Below are positions 1 through 7,333 of a stretch of DNA of 12,012 nt, piece after piece (within the stretch, counting starts at the first letter, position 1; each line of letters starts with the position of its first letter). This DNA comes from Desulfovibrionaceae bacterium UBA6814. Its GTDB lineage: Bacteria; Desulfobacterota; Desulfovibrionia; Desulfovibrionales; Desulfovibrionaceae. Below the pieces are notes generated by a model. That model made no database searches and was not told where the DNA came from. It saw nothing but the letters and a program-made list of their open reading frames with translations. The position numbers and the translations under genes were made by a program. Location of the stretch: the NCBI GenBank assembly GCA_002452635.1, contig DKEU01000288.1:1-12012 (forward strand). Reading direction: 5' to 3'.

Positions 1-167
1 CGGACTGGAAGGCGGAAATCTACTCTCCTTCGTCAAAGCGCTGGGTGGATCTTCGGCAAATGGTGGCCGGGAGCGACCTGGGCAAGTACCGGGGATTGCG
101 GCTCACCCTGCAGTTGCCCGGAGGCGCGGTGGAAATGACCGAACTGCTGCCGGAGACGGAGGAATGA
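1..167 (+). CDS. gspJ: Probable T2SS minor pseudopilin GspJ, C-terminal end (partial)
   Basis: An open frame enters from the left edge (first full codon at 3) and ends at TGA 165-167, giving about 54 residues. The readable tail contains KYRGLRLTLQLPGGAVEMTE, an alternating beta-strand pattern with a short loop, which fits the C-terminal beta sheet of a minor pseudopilin. Its stop overlaps the start of gspK by four bases (ATGA), which indicates translational coupling. In standard T2SS operons the gene directly before gspK is gspJ, which helps form the pseudopilus tip in the periplasm. The name therefore rests mainly on gene order. The N-terminal prepilin peptidase site is outside the window and could not be checked. 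Confidence 0.55.
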   Translation, partial: DWKAEIYSPSSKRWVDLRQMVAGSDLGKYRGLRLTLQLPGGAVEMTELLPETEE

Positions 168-1159
168 CCCGACCCGGGAAAGGCCGCAGCCGGAGAGGGG
201 CCGCTCTCATCGTGGTCCTGGCCACCCTGCTGGCCCTGGTCCCCTCGGTGTACACCCTGCTGGACACCAGCTTCATGCACGCCCGGGAGCCCGCCCTGCT
301 GGCCGACGAAAGCCGGGCGGGGATTCTGGCCCAGTCCGGCCTGAAGGTGGCCCTGAACCTCCTGCGCCAAGACCAGGATTCCCTCGCAGACACCCCCCAG
401 GAGCCCTGGTGCGGAGGCCGGCCCGGCATCGAGGGTCGCCCCCTGCCCATATGGAATTCCCGCGGCCTGACCGTGAACATCATACCCTGCAACGCCTACC
501 TCAACCTGAACGCCCTGCTGGTGGGCAAGGAGCCCACCACCGAGAATCCCAATCCGCTCCGGGAGCGCATGGAGACCGCCGTGGAGAACCTGCTGCGCCT
601 CGAGAAGAAATCCCGCGACCTGATCCTGTCCCTGCAGGACTGGATAGACGACGACACCGGACAGAGGTTGCCGGGAGCCGAGGGAATGGCATATGCTGCC
701 ATGAATAGGGGGTACGTTCCGCGCAACGCACACCTGGTTCGGACCGAGGAGGCGCTGCTGGTCGACGGCTGGAAATCCCTGGATCCCGACTGGCTGCGCG
801 CTCACTTCACCGCCTGGGGCGAACGCGAACCCCGGCTGAACATCAATTTCGCGCCGGTGGCGGTGCTGGAAGCCCTGGTTCCGGAACTCGTCCCCTACCG
901 GACGGCCCTGGTCGCCTTCCGGGATTCCCAGGGGTTCCAGGACGTAAGCCAGCTCTTGACGGCGACCGGCATGGACGAGGATACCTACGCCAAGGTGACG
1001 CCGTACCTGACCGTGCGCTCCGACCAGTTCCAGGTGCTGGTCCGGGCCCAGGTCGGGAGTTGGGTGGAAATCCGGCGCTTCATAATCGACCGGAGCATCT
1101 CCACCGGGACGCCCAAGGTCCTGTGCGCGGACGTGCTCTTCACCGGGATTACGAGTTGA
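164..1159 (+). CDS. gspK: Type II secretion minor pseudopilin GspK
   Basis: This 331-residue protein is the large minor pseudopilin that sits with GspI and GspJ at the tip of the T2SS pseudopilus. The N-terminus is basic (RPGKGRSRRG), followed by a probable prepilin peptidase site at Gly12/Ala13 and the hydrophobic helix ALIVVLATLLALVPSVYT (13-30). The residue usually Glu at mature position 5 is hydrophobic here, as is normal for GspK. Two GspK hallmarks are visible: LQDWIDDDTGQRLPGAEG (157-174) and LNINFAPVAVLEAL (225-238), the helix-hairpin-helix-like segment where the family has INxNxAPxxVL. Length is normal for the family. The ATG at 164 overlaps the preceding stop and has GGAG at 152-155, 8 nt upstream. 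The stop is 7 bp before gspL. Confidence 0.9.
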   Translation: MTRPGKGRSRRGAALIVVLATLLALVPSVYTLLDTSFMHAREPALLADESRAGILAQSGLKVALNLLRQDQDSLADTPQEPWCGGRPGIEGRPLPIWNSRGLTVNIIPCNAYLNLNALLVGKEPTTENPNPLRERMETAVENLLRLEKKSRDLILSLQDWIDDDTGQRLPGAEGMAYAAMNRGYVPRNAHLVRTEEALLVDGWKSLDPDWLRAHFTAWGEREPRLNINFAPVAVLEALVPELVPYRTALVAFRDSQGFQDVSQLLTATGMDEDTYAKVTPYLTVRSDQFQVLVRAQVGSWVEIRRFIIDRSISTGTPKVLCADVLFTGITS

Positions 1160-1166
1160 GGAGAAC

Positions 1167-2291
1167 ATGCGGGCAAAGCGATTTTTCGTGCTGCACTTCC
1201 CCGAAGGCGAGCCCCAATGGCTGCGCTTCGAGGGGGGCGCCTTCTCTCCGGTGGCGCCTCCCGGCCAGGAGGCCGGTCTGCCGGTGGTGGTGCTCATCCC
1301 GGACCGGTATTTCTTCTACCACCTGCCCCCGGACCTGAACGTCAAGGGCGAACGCCGGCAACGGGCCGCAGTGGCCCTGCGCCTGGGCCAGGTCTTTCCC
1401 GCGCCGGGCAACGGCCAGGAATGGGGCACCCTGCCCGGGGGCCCGGCCGGCATGCCCGGCTTCCACACCCACCCCGACCTGGCCGCCTTCTGGGAGCAGC
1501 ACCAGGCGGCCCTGTCCCAGGCCGCCCTGGTGACCACTCCCTTCCTGCTGGCCTGGTGCTGGTCCTCGGCCAAGGATCTTGCGGAATGGTCCCTGCCCGG
1601 GGAAAACGGCGACGACCCGCTGGCCCTGTTTCGCGAGGGCCAACTCCACACGCTGCTCGACGCTGCGGCCCAATCCCGGTCCCTGGCCGCCGCAGGCCAG
1701 CCCCTGCCTCCCGATCTGGACTGGCGCGAAGTCCTGGCGCATAGCGGCGATCCCGGCCTGTCCTGGTCGCGCCTGCGCATGCCCCTGCGCGGATTCGCCA
1801 GCGTCCGCATCAACCTGCGGCCCTACGTGTACGCCGCACTGGGGCTGACTCTGGCCGCGCTCTTGCTCTACTCGGTCCAGGTGCGCGAACTGCTGGCGGT
1901 CAAGCGCGCAGCCGACGCCTGGGACCAGGCCCTGCACGACCTCTACGTCAAGGCCCTGGGCAACGAGCCTGGCCGGGACCCCTTCGGCCGGCTGCTCTCC
2001 AAGCTGGAGCGGATGAAAGGGCAGCAGGGCGGCGCCATGGACCTGCTGGAATTCCTGGCCAGCCTCTCGGCCAACGCCCCGGCCGCCTTGGACGTGGAGT
2101 CCGTGGCCCTGTCCACCTCCACGGGCAGCGTGTCGGGCAAGGTGGACAGCTACGACGCCCTGGAAGCCTACCTCAAGACCCTGCCCAAGGACGGCCCCTA
2201 TTCCTTCACCCTGGAACAGGCCACCAGCGTCGCCGGCGGGGTGAGCTTCACCCTCAAGGTGGTTCCCAGCCAACCCGGAGGCCGGCCATGA
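1167..2291 (+). CDS. gspL: Type II secretion inner-membrane platform protein GspL
   Basis: This 374-residue protein would link the cytoplasmic ATPase GspE to the inner-membrane platform by binding GspM and GspF. Residues 1-210 form a soluble, presumably cytoplasmic domain, which in this family has an actin-like fold but low sequence conservation. A single transmembrane helix follows at about 220-237 (YVYAALGLTLAALLLYSV). Residues 240-370 form a periplasmic part with a helix (240-285) and then a small alpha/beta ferredoxin-like segment (about 295-366). This order, the size and the position between gspK and gspM support the call more than any single motif. GAGGAG directly before ATG 1167 is a good ribosome site. 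The TGA overlaps the gspM start (ATGA, 2288-2291). Confidence 0.8.
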   Translation: MRAKRFFVLHFPEGEPQWLRFEGGAFSPVAPPGQEAGLPVVVLIPDRYFFYHLPPDLNVKGERRQRAAVALRLGQVFPAPGNGQEWGTLPGGPAGMPGFHTHPDLAAFWEQHQAALSQAALVTTPFLLAWCWSSAKDLAEWSLPGENGDDPLALFREGQLHTLLDAAAQSRSLAAAGQPLPPDLDWREVLAHSGDPGLSWSRLRMPLRGFASVRINLRPYVYAALGLTLAALLLYSVQVRELLAVKRAADAWDQALHDLYVKALGNEPGRDPFGRLLSKLERMKGQQGGAMDLLEFLASLSANAPAALDVESVALSTSTGSVSGKVDSYDALEAYLKTLPKDGPYSFTLEQATSVAGGVSFTLKVVPSQPGGRP

Positions 2292-2782
2292 GAATCGAGG
2301 ACATCCCCTTCATCCAGGAGCTCTCCCCGGCCCGGCGCAAGCGCGTCCTGGCCCTGGGCGTGCTCCTGTGGGCCGTGGTGCTCCTGCTGGGCTGGCTGGC
2401 CCTGTCCGAGGCTCCGGGCCTGGCCCGGGAGCGCATCAAGGCCACGGGGCGCGAGATGGAGCGGACCGCCGGGCTGGTGGGCCAGGTCATGCATATGGAG
2501 GCCCAACTCGCGGCCCTCTCGGGCCTGGCCCCGCTGGCCGCGGCCCAGCAGGTGGTCCGGGACCTGGGCATGGAGAAACGGCTCACCGCCATCCGGCCCA
2601 CCCAACTGGGCGGCGGGGTGGAAGGCGTGCAGATGATCTTCGAATCCCTGGACCTGCCCCAGATCATCAACCTGCTCAAACAGATGCGCAGCCGGGGCGG
2701 CCTGTCCACGGTCTCCGCCACCCTGAGCCGCCGGCTGGACGCCCGCGACCGGGCCGACATGCAGTTGGTGGTTGTGCGCTAA
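2288..2782 (+). CDS. gspM: Type II secretion protein GspM
   Basis: This 164-residue bitopic protein has a short cytoplasmic N-terminus with several basic residues (ARRKR), one transmembrane helix at about 21-40 (VLALGVLLWAVVLLLGWLAL), a helical linker rich in charged and Ala residues (45-95) and a small periplasmic alpha/beta domain (about 98-164). This matches GspM, which pairs with GspL in the inner-membrane platform. GGAGG lies 6 nt before ATG 2288, inside the end of gspL, so the two are translationally coupled. The TAA stop is in the same reading frame as the next gene, gspN, with only three sense codons between. Sequence conservation in this family is poor, so the call depends on topology, size and synteny. 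Confidence 0.8.
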   Translation: MRIEDIPFIQELSPARRKRVLALGVLLWAVVLLLGWLALSEAPGLARERIKATGREMERTAGLVGQVMHMEAQLAALSGLAPLAAAQQVVRDLGMEKRLTAIRPTQLGGGVEGVQMIFESLDLPQIINLLKQMRSRGGLSTVSATLSRRLDARDRADMQLVVVR

Positions 2783-2791
2783 CAGTCCGTC

Positions 2792-3634
2792 ATGAACCAG
2801 CTTCCGTCCCCGCCCGGCCGGCCGGGCCTCGCCCGCAGGCTGGCCACGATCCTGCTCGCCGGCCTGGCGTTCGTTCTGGCCCTGGCCCTGGGCTTGGCCC
2901 TGTTCCTGCCCTGGGATCTGATCTGGCCCAGCGTCCTGGAGCGGGCCGCGGCCCGCAACCCCCAGTTCGCCCTGGGCTGGGCCGGCCTGGAAGAGCCGTC
3001 GGCGCTGGGCTTCACCCTGCGCGGGGTCTCGGCCAACGCCACCGGGCGGGTGACGGCCGAGGCTGAAAGCGTCCGGCTGCGGCTGGGCTCCACCCCCCTG
3101 CTCCTCACCGGTCTCACCGCCCGCACCGGCCGCACCGTGGTCCATCTGGACCGGGTCCGGCTGGAGGCGGGCTTCTCGCCCCTGGCCGAACTGCGCCTGA
3201 CGGCAGGAGAAGAACTCACCCTCACCCTCATCCGCAATCGCACCCTGGTGATGGGCGGAACGATAGACCTGGCCAAGCTCCTTCCCGAATCCCGGCTGGC
3301 CGGAATCCTCGGGATCAACGCGGATCTGGCGTGGGAGGACTGGCGCCATCCCCCGGCCAGCGGGAGCGCCGAGATATCGGCCCCGTCCCTGACCCTCCCC
3401 GACGGACGCTCGGCCGCCGGGCTCGCAGCTTCGGCCAGCCTGGAGGGCACGCAACTGACCCTGCGGGAGGTCCGCATGCAGCAGCCGGTCCCCCTGCGCG
3501 GCCGGGGCAGCGCCGTCCTGGCCTGGGACAACATCCCGGCCTCGACCTTCGAATTCAACGGGGTGGCCTTCCCCGGACTCCTGGACAACCCGGTGCAGCG
3601 CCAAGGCCGGGTGGGCGAACTCTTTCACCCCTAG
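2792..3634 (+). CDS. gspN: Type II secretion protein GspN
   Basis: This 280-residue protein has a basic N-terminus (LARR), a transmembrane helix at about 19-40 (ILLAGLAFVLALALGLALFL) and the segment LPWDLIW after it. The long periplasmic part is made mostly of beta-strand-like repeats (LGFTLRGVSANATGRVTAEA and similar). This architecture fits GspN, an accessory T2SS component kept in only some lineages, often in deltaproteobacterial operons, whose exact role is uncertain. It is the last gene of the operon. I see no convincing Shine-Dalgarno before ATG 2792, and the gspM stop is only 9 bp upstream in the same frame, so translation probably depends on reinitiation after gspM. An AsmA-like protein of unknown role is the alternative reading. 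Confidence 0.75.
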   Translation: MNQLPSPPGRPGLARRLATILLAGLAFVLALALGLALFLPWDLIWPSVLERAAARNPQFALGWAGLEEPSALGFTLRGVSANATGRVTAEAESVRLRLGSTPLLLTGLTARTGRTVVHLDRVRLEAGFSPLAELRLTAGEELTLTLIRNRTLVMGGTIDLAKLLPESRLAGILGINADLAWEDWRHPPASGSAEISAPSLTLPDGRSAAGLAASASLEGTQLTLREVRMQQPVPLRGRGSAVLAWDNIPASTFEFNGVAFPGLLDNPVQRQGRVGELFHP

Positions 3635-3749
3635 GCCGGTCTTCCTCGTCCTCCACACTTTTTTCCCGCGGCCCATGGACGATTATCCCGGGATTTGCTA
3701 CGTTGGTTTCAAGATATTTTGGTTGTCCTGCATGCTGCCAGGGCTCCGA

Positions 3750-3776
3750 AATCATCGCATCATGATTGATTTTTTT
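3750..3776 (+). promoter_or_regulatory. AT-rich dyad plus T-run, possible operator or weak terminator
   Basis: AATCAT (3750-3755) is the inverse complement of ATGATT (3762-3767) with a six-base loop, and a run of seven T follows at 3770-3776. The stem has little GC, so as an intrinsic terminator for the upstream operon it would be weak. The right arm overlaps the proposed -35 box of the downstream promoter, so a repressor or activator site is equally possible. This is an inference from position only. Confidence 0.3.
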
Positions 3777-3794
3777 CGCTTCATTGCGTAGAAT
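3766..3794 (+). promoter_or_regulatory. Putative sigma70-type promoter for the secreted CTERM protein
   Basis: TTGATT at 3766-3771 matches four of six -35 positions, and TAGAAT at 3789-3794 matches five of six -10 positions, with the ideal 17-base spacer. It lies in the AT-rich gap before the secreted-protein gene. Transcription would begin near 3801, giving a leader of about 125 nt before the chosen start. Confidence 0.55.
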
Positions 3795-3914
3795 GGTTGG
3801 GTATTGTTTGATAACTTCTTGATATTGTTACGTTTTTGGGGGATCATCTACGACGGGCACAGTCGCGGAAGTCCGCGGTTGTCATATTTCCAAGGTAACT
3901 CCTACATTCCCTAA

Positions 3915-3930
3915 AGGAGACATGGCAATG
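3915..3930 (+). promoter_or_regulatory. Ribosome binding site that decides the start at 3928
   Basis: AGGAG at 3915-3919 lies before two in-frame ATG codons. The first (3922) is only 2 nt away, too close for normal initiation. The second (3928) is 8 nt away, the usual distance. The second also gives a clean signal peptide beginning MRKLW. I therefore start the gene at 3928. Confidence 0.7.
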
Positions 3931-5883
3931 AGGAAACTCTGGCTGGTTCTGACCCTCGTCACGGCATTCACTTTCGCAGCCGTTGCGGCGCAGGCGGCCT
4001 CGGTGCCGACCCGCCTGAACGGCTCGTCCTGGAACTACACCGCGTTCCAGATGACCAAGGCGACGGGCGCGCCCTCCATCGCTTACGGCCACATGCTGAA
4101 CTCCACTGTCGGCGTTGCCGGGAACGGGCTGGAGGGCAGCCTGGACATCCTCACCGCCGCCGGCGCGGGTTCGACCGTCCGGCTGGGCGCTGGCGGCACC
4201 GCCTCCGACTGGTCGACCGACGAGCCCTTCGCCAACGCCAACAATCTGCTCGCGCTGAACGCCACCGCCCCAACCCTCTACTTCATCAACAACCCCGCCC
4301 AGACCCTGTTCGCCGCCTTTGGCGAAGATGACCTGAGCGTTGGCGGGACCGGCGACGGCCCGCACCTGGGCCTGATGGTGCAGAACCTGACCATCACCAA
4401 CAACGTGACCGACGTGGCCGGGACTTGGTACTTCTATTCCCTGGAAGGCACCAACGCCTCGAATATCGTGGCCCGCGCCGGCTCCATGGTGCTGACCTCC
4501 ACGGGTTCCGCCGGGGCGATGAGCTACGCTTCGCTGTACAACAACGGCACCAGCAACGGCACCGCCACCGACACCGCGACCTGGGGCAAGGTTGACGACG
4601 GCGCCGCCATCAACATCAACGGCACTGCTGCCGGCATCCTCTGCGACAAGGCCTTCCTGAGCCGGGACAAGAAGATCGTCGTGGGCTACACCGTGCCCAC
4701 CGGCGCCGGCAACGTGCGCACCCTGATCGCCCTGAAGTCCGGCTCGACCTTCTCGTCGTCCGACTTCACGGATGTGGGCATGACCTCCATCCGGATCGCG
4801 AACACCAACTCCACCATCGGTAGAAACGTTGCCAACGCGACGCTCAACACGTTCTACACCGGCTCGACCCGCGCCATCACCGCCGGCAACACGACCGGCT
4901 TCTCCGGCAAGAACAACCTGCTCATCAACTCCCTGGTGGGCCGGACCGTGACCGTCGGCTCCACCACGCTCGGCGGTGTGACCCACTCCACGGTGAAGCT
5001 CTCCAACGAGGCCTCGACTTTCATCGGCCGCAAGGTGAGCAACGTTTACGCCGGTCTGACCTTCACCAACGGGGCGGTGGGACTCCAGATATTCACCCCG
5101 GCCGCCTCCCAGGTGAACGCGCCCGTGGCCCCGTCCACTTCCGAGGTGAACACCTTCAACACCTCCTTCACCGTGACCGGTTCCGGTGGCTCCGCCGTGC
5201 AGGTCATCGCGGGCACGGATATCGGACTCTCCGGCACCACCGTGGGCACCTCCGGCACCTACCTGGGCACCCTGGTGAGCCAGTTCGAGAACGCGACTGA
5301 CACCGACCTCACCACGCAGTTCAGCCTGGGCAGCGCCACGCTCGACCGCAACTTCCCGATCGTGAGCTTCGCCGTGAACCTCGGCGCTGGCAACGCCGGG
5401 AACATGACCGTGCGGAAGATCAGCTTCGCCGGCAACAACAAGCTCATCCGCGAGCTGCCGGTTCCGACCAAGTTCTACGTGGAGAAGGTGACCACCAAGG
5501 CCGGCACCGTGCATGCCATGAACTCGACCAAGGCCTTCACCTATCGCAGCGCGGGATCGGCCATCACCGACGGCTCCTACTGGATCACCCCGTCCGGCTT
5601 CCCGACTCTGACCCTGAACTACGCAGACGCCAACAAGCTGGCCCTGGGCTCCAACTACGACATGTGGCTGGCCATCCTGGACGACGGCGACTACGACCTG
5701 GATCCCACCGACGCCCAGATCGCTGACCCCGGCGCCTTCCTTGTCGGCGGCGGCGGCGGTGGCGGCATCGGCGGCAGCAGCTCCGACAACGGTTGCGTGC
5801 TGAACCCGATGGCCGGGTTCTCCGTCGAGTTCCTGCTCCTCCTCCTGGCCCCGCTGGCCTACTTCATCCGCCGGAAGAAGTAG
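3928..5883 (+). CDS. Large exported protein with Cys-type CTERM sorting tail
   Basis: I do not recognise the main body of this 651-residue protein. It begins with a Sec signal peptide (MRK, hydrophobic core 4-21, probable cleavage after AQA at 21-23). The mature part is rich in Thr, Ser, Gly, Asn and Ala, looks beta-rich and has no evident catalytic motif. A linker of seven Gly (607-613) leads to GSSSDNGC, with Cys623, then LNPMAGF, a hydrophobic helix (about 631-647) and RRKK at the very end. This tripartite tail resembles the Cys-containing CTERM sorting signals (JDVT-CTERM or Synergist-CTERM style), which are cut by an intramembrane protease. It sits right after a T2SS operon, so export by T2SS and surface anchoring is a reasonable inference. 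It has its own promoter and a strong terminator, so it is probably monocistronic. Confidence 0.85.
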   Translation: MRKLWLVLTLVTAFTFAAVAAQAASVPTRLNGSSWNYTAFQMTKATGAPSIAYGHMLNSTVGVAGNGLEGSLDILTAAGAGSTVRLGAGGTASDWSTDEPFANANNLLALNATAPTLYFINNPAQTLFAAFGEDDLSVGGTGDGPHLGLMVQNLTITNNVTDVAGTWYFYSLEGTNASNIVARAGSMVLTSTGSAGAMSYASLYNNGTSNGTATDTATWGKVDDGAAININGTAAGILCDKAFLSRDKKIVVGYTVPTGAGNVRTLIALKSGSTFSSSDFTDVGMTSIRIANTNSTIGRNVANATLNTFYTGSTRAITAGNTTGFSGKNNLLINSLVGRTVTVGSTTLGGVTHSTVKLSNEASTFIGRKVSNVYAGLTFTNGAVGLQIFTPAASQVNAPVAPSTSEVNTFNTSFTVTGSGGSAVQVIAGTDIGLSGTTVGTSGTYLGTLVSQFENATDTDLTTQFSLGSATLDRNFPIVSFAVNLGAGNAGNMTVRKISFAGNNKLIRELPVPTKFYVEKVTTKAGTVHAMNSTKAFTYRSAGSAITDGSYWITPSGFPTLTLNYADANKLALGSNYDMWLAILDDGDYDLDPTDAQIADPGAFLVGGGGGGGIGGSSSDNGCVLNPMAGFSVEFLLLLLAPLAYFIRRKK

Positions 5884-5909
5884 CCTCCAGGGTCTAAGCC
5901 CTGAAACCA

Positions 5910-5943
5910 GCCGCCCGGCCGCAAGGCCGGGCGGCTTCTTTTT
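5910..5943 (+). terminator. Strong intrinsic terminator after the secreted-protein gene
   Basis: GCCGCCCGGCC (5910-5920) pairs perfectly with GGCCGGGCGGC (5925-5935) around a GCAA loop, and a T-rich tract TTCTTTTT follows (5936-5943). It begins 26 bp after the stop at 5883. On the opposite strand the stem is not followed by a U-tract, so it should act mainly in the plus direction. Confidence 0.93.
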
Positions 5944-6250
5944 GGGACAAGCTGCGGCGCACGCTGCGCCGGCCCCGCCCTTTTCCCCTTGCCCGATTCG
6001 GCGTGCGCCACGTGCTGCTCGCCCTGCCGCTGGGCACAGTCGCGCGCTCCGGCCCAGACCCCGCCAGGAGCCCTGCCTCCGCGAGTCTCGGCATGCGGCC
6101 CGAACGCAACCAGGCCAGAGGCCAGGCGGCGTCAGCGCCCCTGGTTCAACCCGGCGGGGACACTGGACGCAGCGCGTCGGTCCGGCAAGGCCGGGGGACT
6201 TGGGAGCGGGAGGGATGGCGGGGGGAGGTCCCGCTGGCGGCGAAAGAGGG
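5944..6250. other. Convergent intergenic gap, no gene supported
   Basis: This stretch of about 307 bases lies between the terminator and the stop of the DUF2304 gene. Frames through it give only Arg/Pro/Ala-rich translations without a ribosome site or recognisable motif. Two small GC hairpins are visible, GGCGCA/TGCGCC near 5953-5967 and CCGGC/GCCGG at 6182-6194. Neither is followed by a T-run on either strand, so no intrinsic terminator for the minus-strand operon is evident. I see nothing else in it. Confidence 0.5.
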
Positions 6251-6610
6251 CTATTGCTTGGGAGAGTCGTTCTTCCGGGCCAAGTGCTCGGCCTCGAACA
6301 GGGCCAGACGCTGGGCCAGACGGCGCATGTCGCGCTCGTGCCGGGAGCGGTCCATGTCCATGAACAGGGACTTCAGACCCAGCACGGCCAGGGCCAGGGT
6401 CAGCACCAGGGTGGGAGGATAGGAAACCCCGAAGAACCGGGCCAGCCAATCGGACAGCCGGGGGAACAGGCCGAAGAGCATCACCACGCCGGCCGCAGCC
6501 AGCCACCAGAGGGAGTACCGGGTGTGCAGGTGGTCCTTGCGCACCAGGACGATGATGGTCGCGGCAATGGCCAGGCCGATTCCCGCGGTGGTCCAGTTCA
6601 GGGTCAGCAT
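6251..6610 (-). CDS. DUF2304 family small membrane protein
   Basis: This 119-residue protein has three predicted membrane helices (about 6-24, 34-50 and 64-84) with the linker RKDHLHTRYSLWWL between the first two. It ends in a charged amphipathic helix (86-112, RSRHERDMRRLAQRLALFEA) that could be a cytoplasmic coiled coil. Length, topology and the R/K-x-L-x-x-x-YSLxW pattern agree with DUF2304. Such genes very often sit beside a family 2 glycosyltransferase acting on polyprenyl phosphate, as here, and the family is presumed to help it at the membrane. The start ATG 6610 has GAGG a few bases upstream and lies 10 bp after the glycosyltransferase stop. It is the last gene of the minus-strand operon. 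Confidence 0.8.
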   Translation of the reverse strand: MLTLNWTTAGIGLAIAATIIVLVRKDHLHTRYSLWWLAAAGVVMLFGLFPRLSDWLARFFGVSYPPTLVLTLALAVLGLKSLFMDMDRSRHERDMRRLAQRLALFEAEHLARKNDSPKQ

Positions 6611-6620
6611 CGTACCTCGG

Positions 6621-7331
6621 CTAGGATAAAAACATCCGTTTGATGGTGGTGCCGTGCATGCTGCGGGAGACCGAGAGCACGGTGCTGGCCAGCATGTAAC
6701 GGGTCACCGCGAACCAGGTGTCGAACACCCGGGAATGGCCGTATTCCCGGGGACACATGGTGACCTGGCGCTCGACCACCCGCAGGTTGGAGCGCAAAAG
6801 CAGCAGCAGGACGCCGATGTCTTGGTAGTCCAGCAGGGTGGCCTTGGCCGAGGCCAACAGCGAGATGGCCTGATGGTTGTAGGCCCGGAATCCGCTGGTC
6901 AGATCCTGCAAGGTGAGCCCGGTCATACCGCGGAACAGACGCCAAGCCAAACGGCGACTGGCGCTTCCCCGCTGTGGACAGGCGCCGATGGCTACATCGG
7001 TCCTGTCACTACGCAGGGGCTCCAGCAGCAACTCCACATCGCTGACCAAGTGCTGCCCGTCGGCGTCCATGGTCAGCGCAATCCGGTAGCCATGCTTCAG
7101 GGCGTAGCGCATTCCCGCCTGGATGGCCCCCCAGGCTCCGAGGTGGATGGGCAGGCGGATGACCCGGGCCCCGGCCCGGCGGGCCGCCCCGGCAGTGTCG
7201 TCCCCGCTCATGTCGTCCACCACCAGCACGTCCAGACCTGCCTGGCCCAGAATGGAGCGCACAACGCGCTCCACGCTCAGGACCTCGTCCCGGGCCGGGA
7301 CGATGACCAGAACCTGGTTGGCCGGAGGCAT
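6621..7331 (-). CDS. Family 2 glycosyltransferase (polyprenyl-phosphate sugar synthase type)
   Basis: This 236-residue GT-A fold transferase has VIVPARDE at 9-16, LVVDDMSGD (36-44) for the nucleotide sugar, the metal-binding DxD in TMDADGQH (87-94), and TSGFRAYN (145-152), as in dolichyl- or polyprenyl-phosphate mannose/glucose synthases. It has no obvious C-terminal membrane helices, so it probably works with a membrane partner; the DUF2304 protein just downstream is a good candidate. The likely product is a polyprenyl-phosphate-linked sugar for surface glycan assembly. Two starts are possible. A TTG at 7337 overlaps the epimerase stop (TTGA). The ATG at 7331 has GAGAGG 9 nt upstream, and I prefer this ATG. 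Sugar specificity cannot be read from the sequence. Confidence 0.87.
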   Translation of the reverse strand: MPPANQVLVIVPARDEVLSVERVVRSILGQAGLDVLVVDDMSGDDTAGAARRAGARVIRLPIHLGAWGAIQAGMRYALKHGYRIALTMDADGQHLVSDVELLLEPLRSDRTDVAIGACPQRGSASRRLAWRLFRGMTGLTLQDLTSGFRAYNHQAISLLASAKATLLDYQDIGVLLLLLRSNLRVVERQVTMCPREYGHSRVFDTWFAVTRYMLASTVLSVSRSMHGTTIKRMFLS

Positions 7332-7333
7332 GC

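Larger units (their letters stand above)
3635..3921. other. AT-rich intergenic region between T2SS operon and secreted-protein gene
   Basis: No coding frame is supported in these 287 bases. The middle part (about 3655-3850) is clearly richer in A and T than the genes on either side. It holds a sigma70-like promoter, an AT-rich dyad next to it and a small GC hairpin in the leader (CGCGG 3864-3868 with CCGCG 3873-3877, loop AAGT). A run of T at 3658-3664 follows the end of gspN but lacks a clear GC stem, so I cannot assign a strong terminator to the T2SS operon. Confidence 0.6.

Noticed and set aside
3605..3664. GGGTG/CACCC inverted repeat at the end of gspN followed by a T-run as an intrinsic terminator
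   Set aside because: The loop is long, the arms are short and lie in the coding end, and the T-run is more than 20 bases away from the stem.
2198..3676. Long minus-strand open frame (about 490 codons) opposite gspM and gspN
   Set aside because: It is rich in Gly, Gln, Pro and Arg with no recognisable motif, and it covers two clear plus-strand genes. High GC with C/G third positions creates such antisense frames.
3844..5514. Minus-strand open frame of about 550 codons opposite the secreted-protein gene
   Set aside because: Translation is Gly/Val/His/Ala-rich low-complexity text without domains. The plus strand has signal peptide, ribosome site, promoter and terminator.
6140..6175. GGTTCAACCC, looks like the T-loop of a tRNA
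   Set aside because: The flanking bases do not form a T stem, and no acceptor, D or anticodon arms can be drawn around it.
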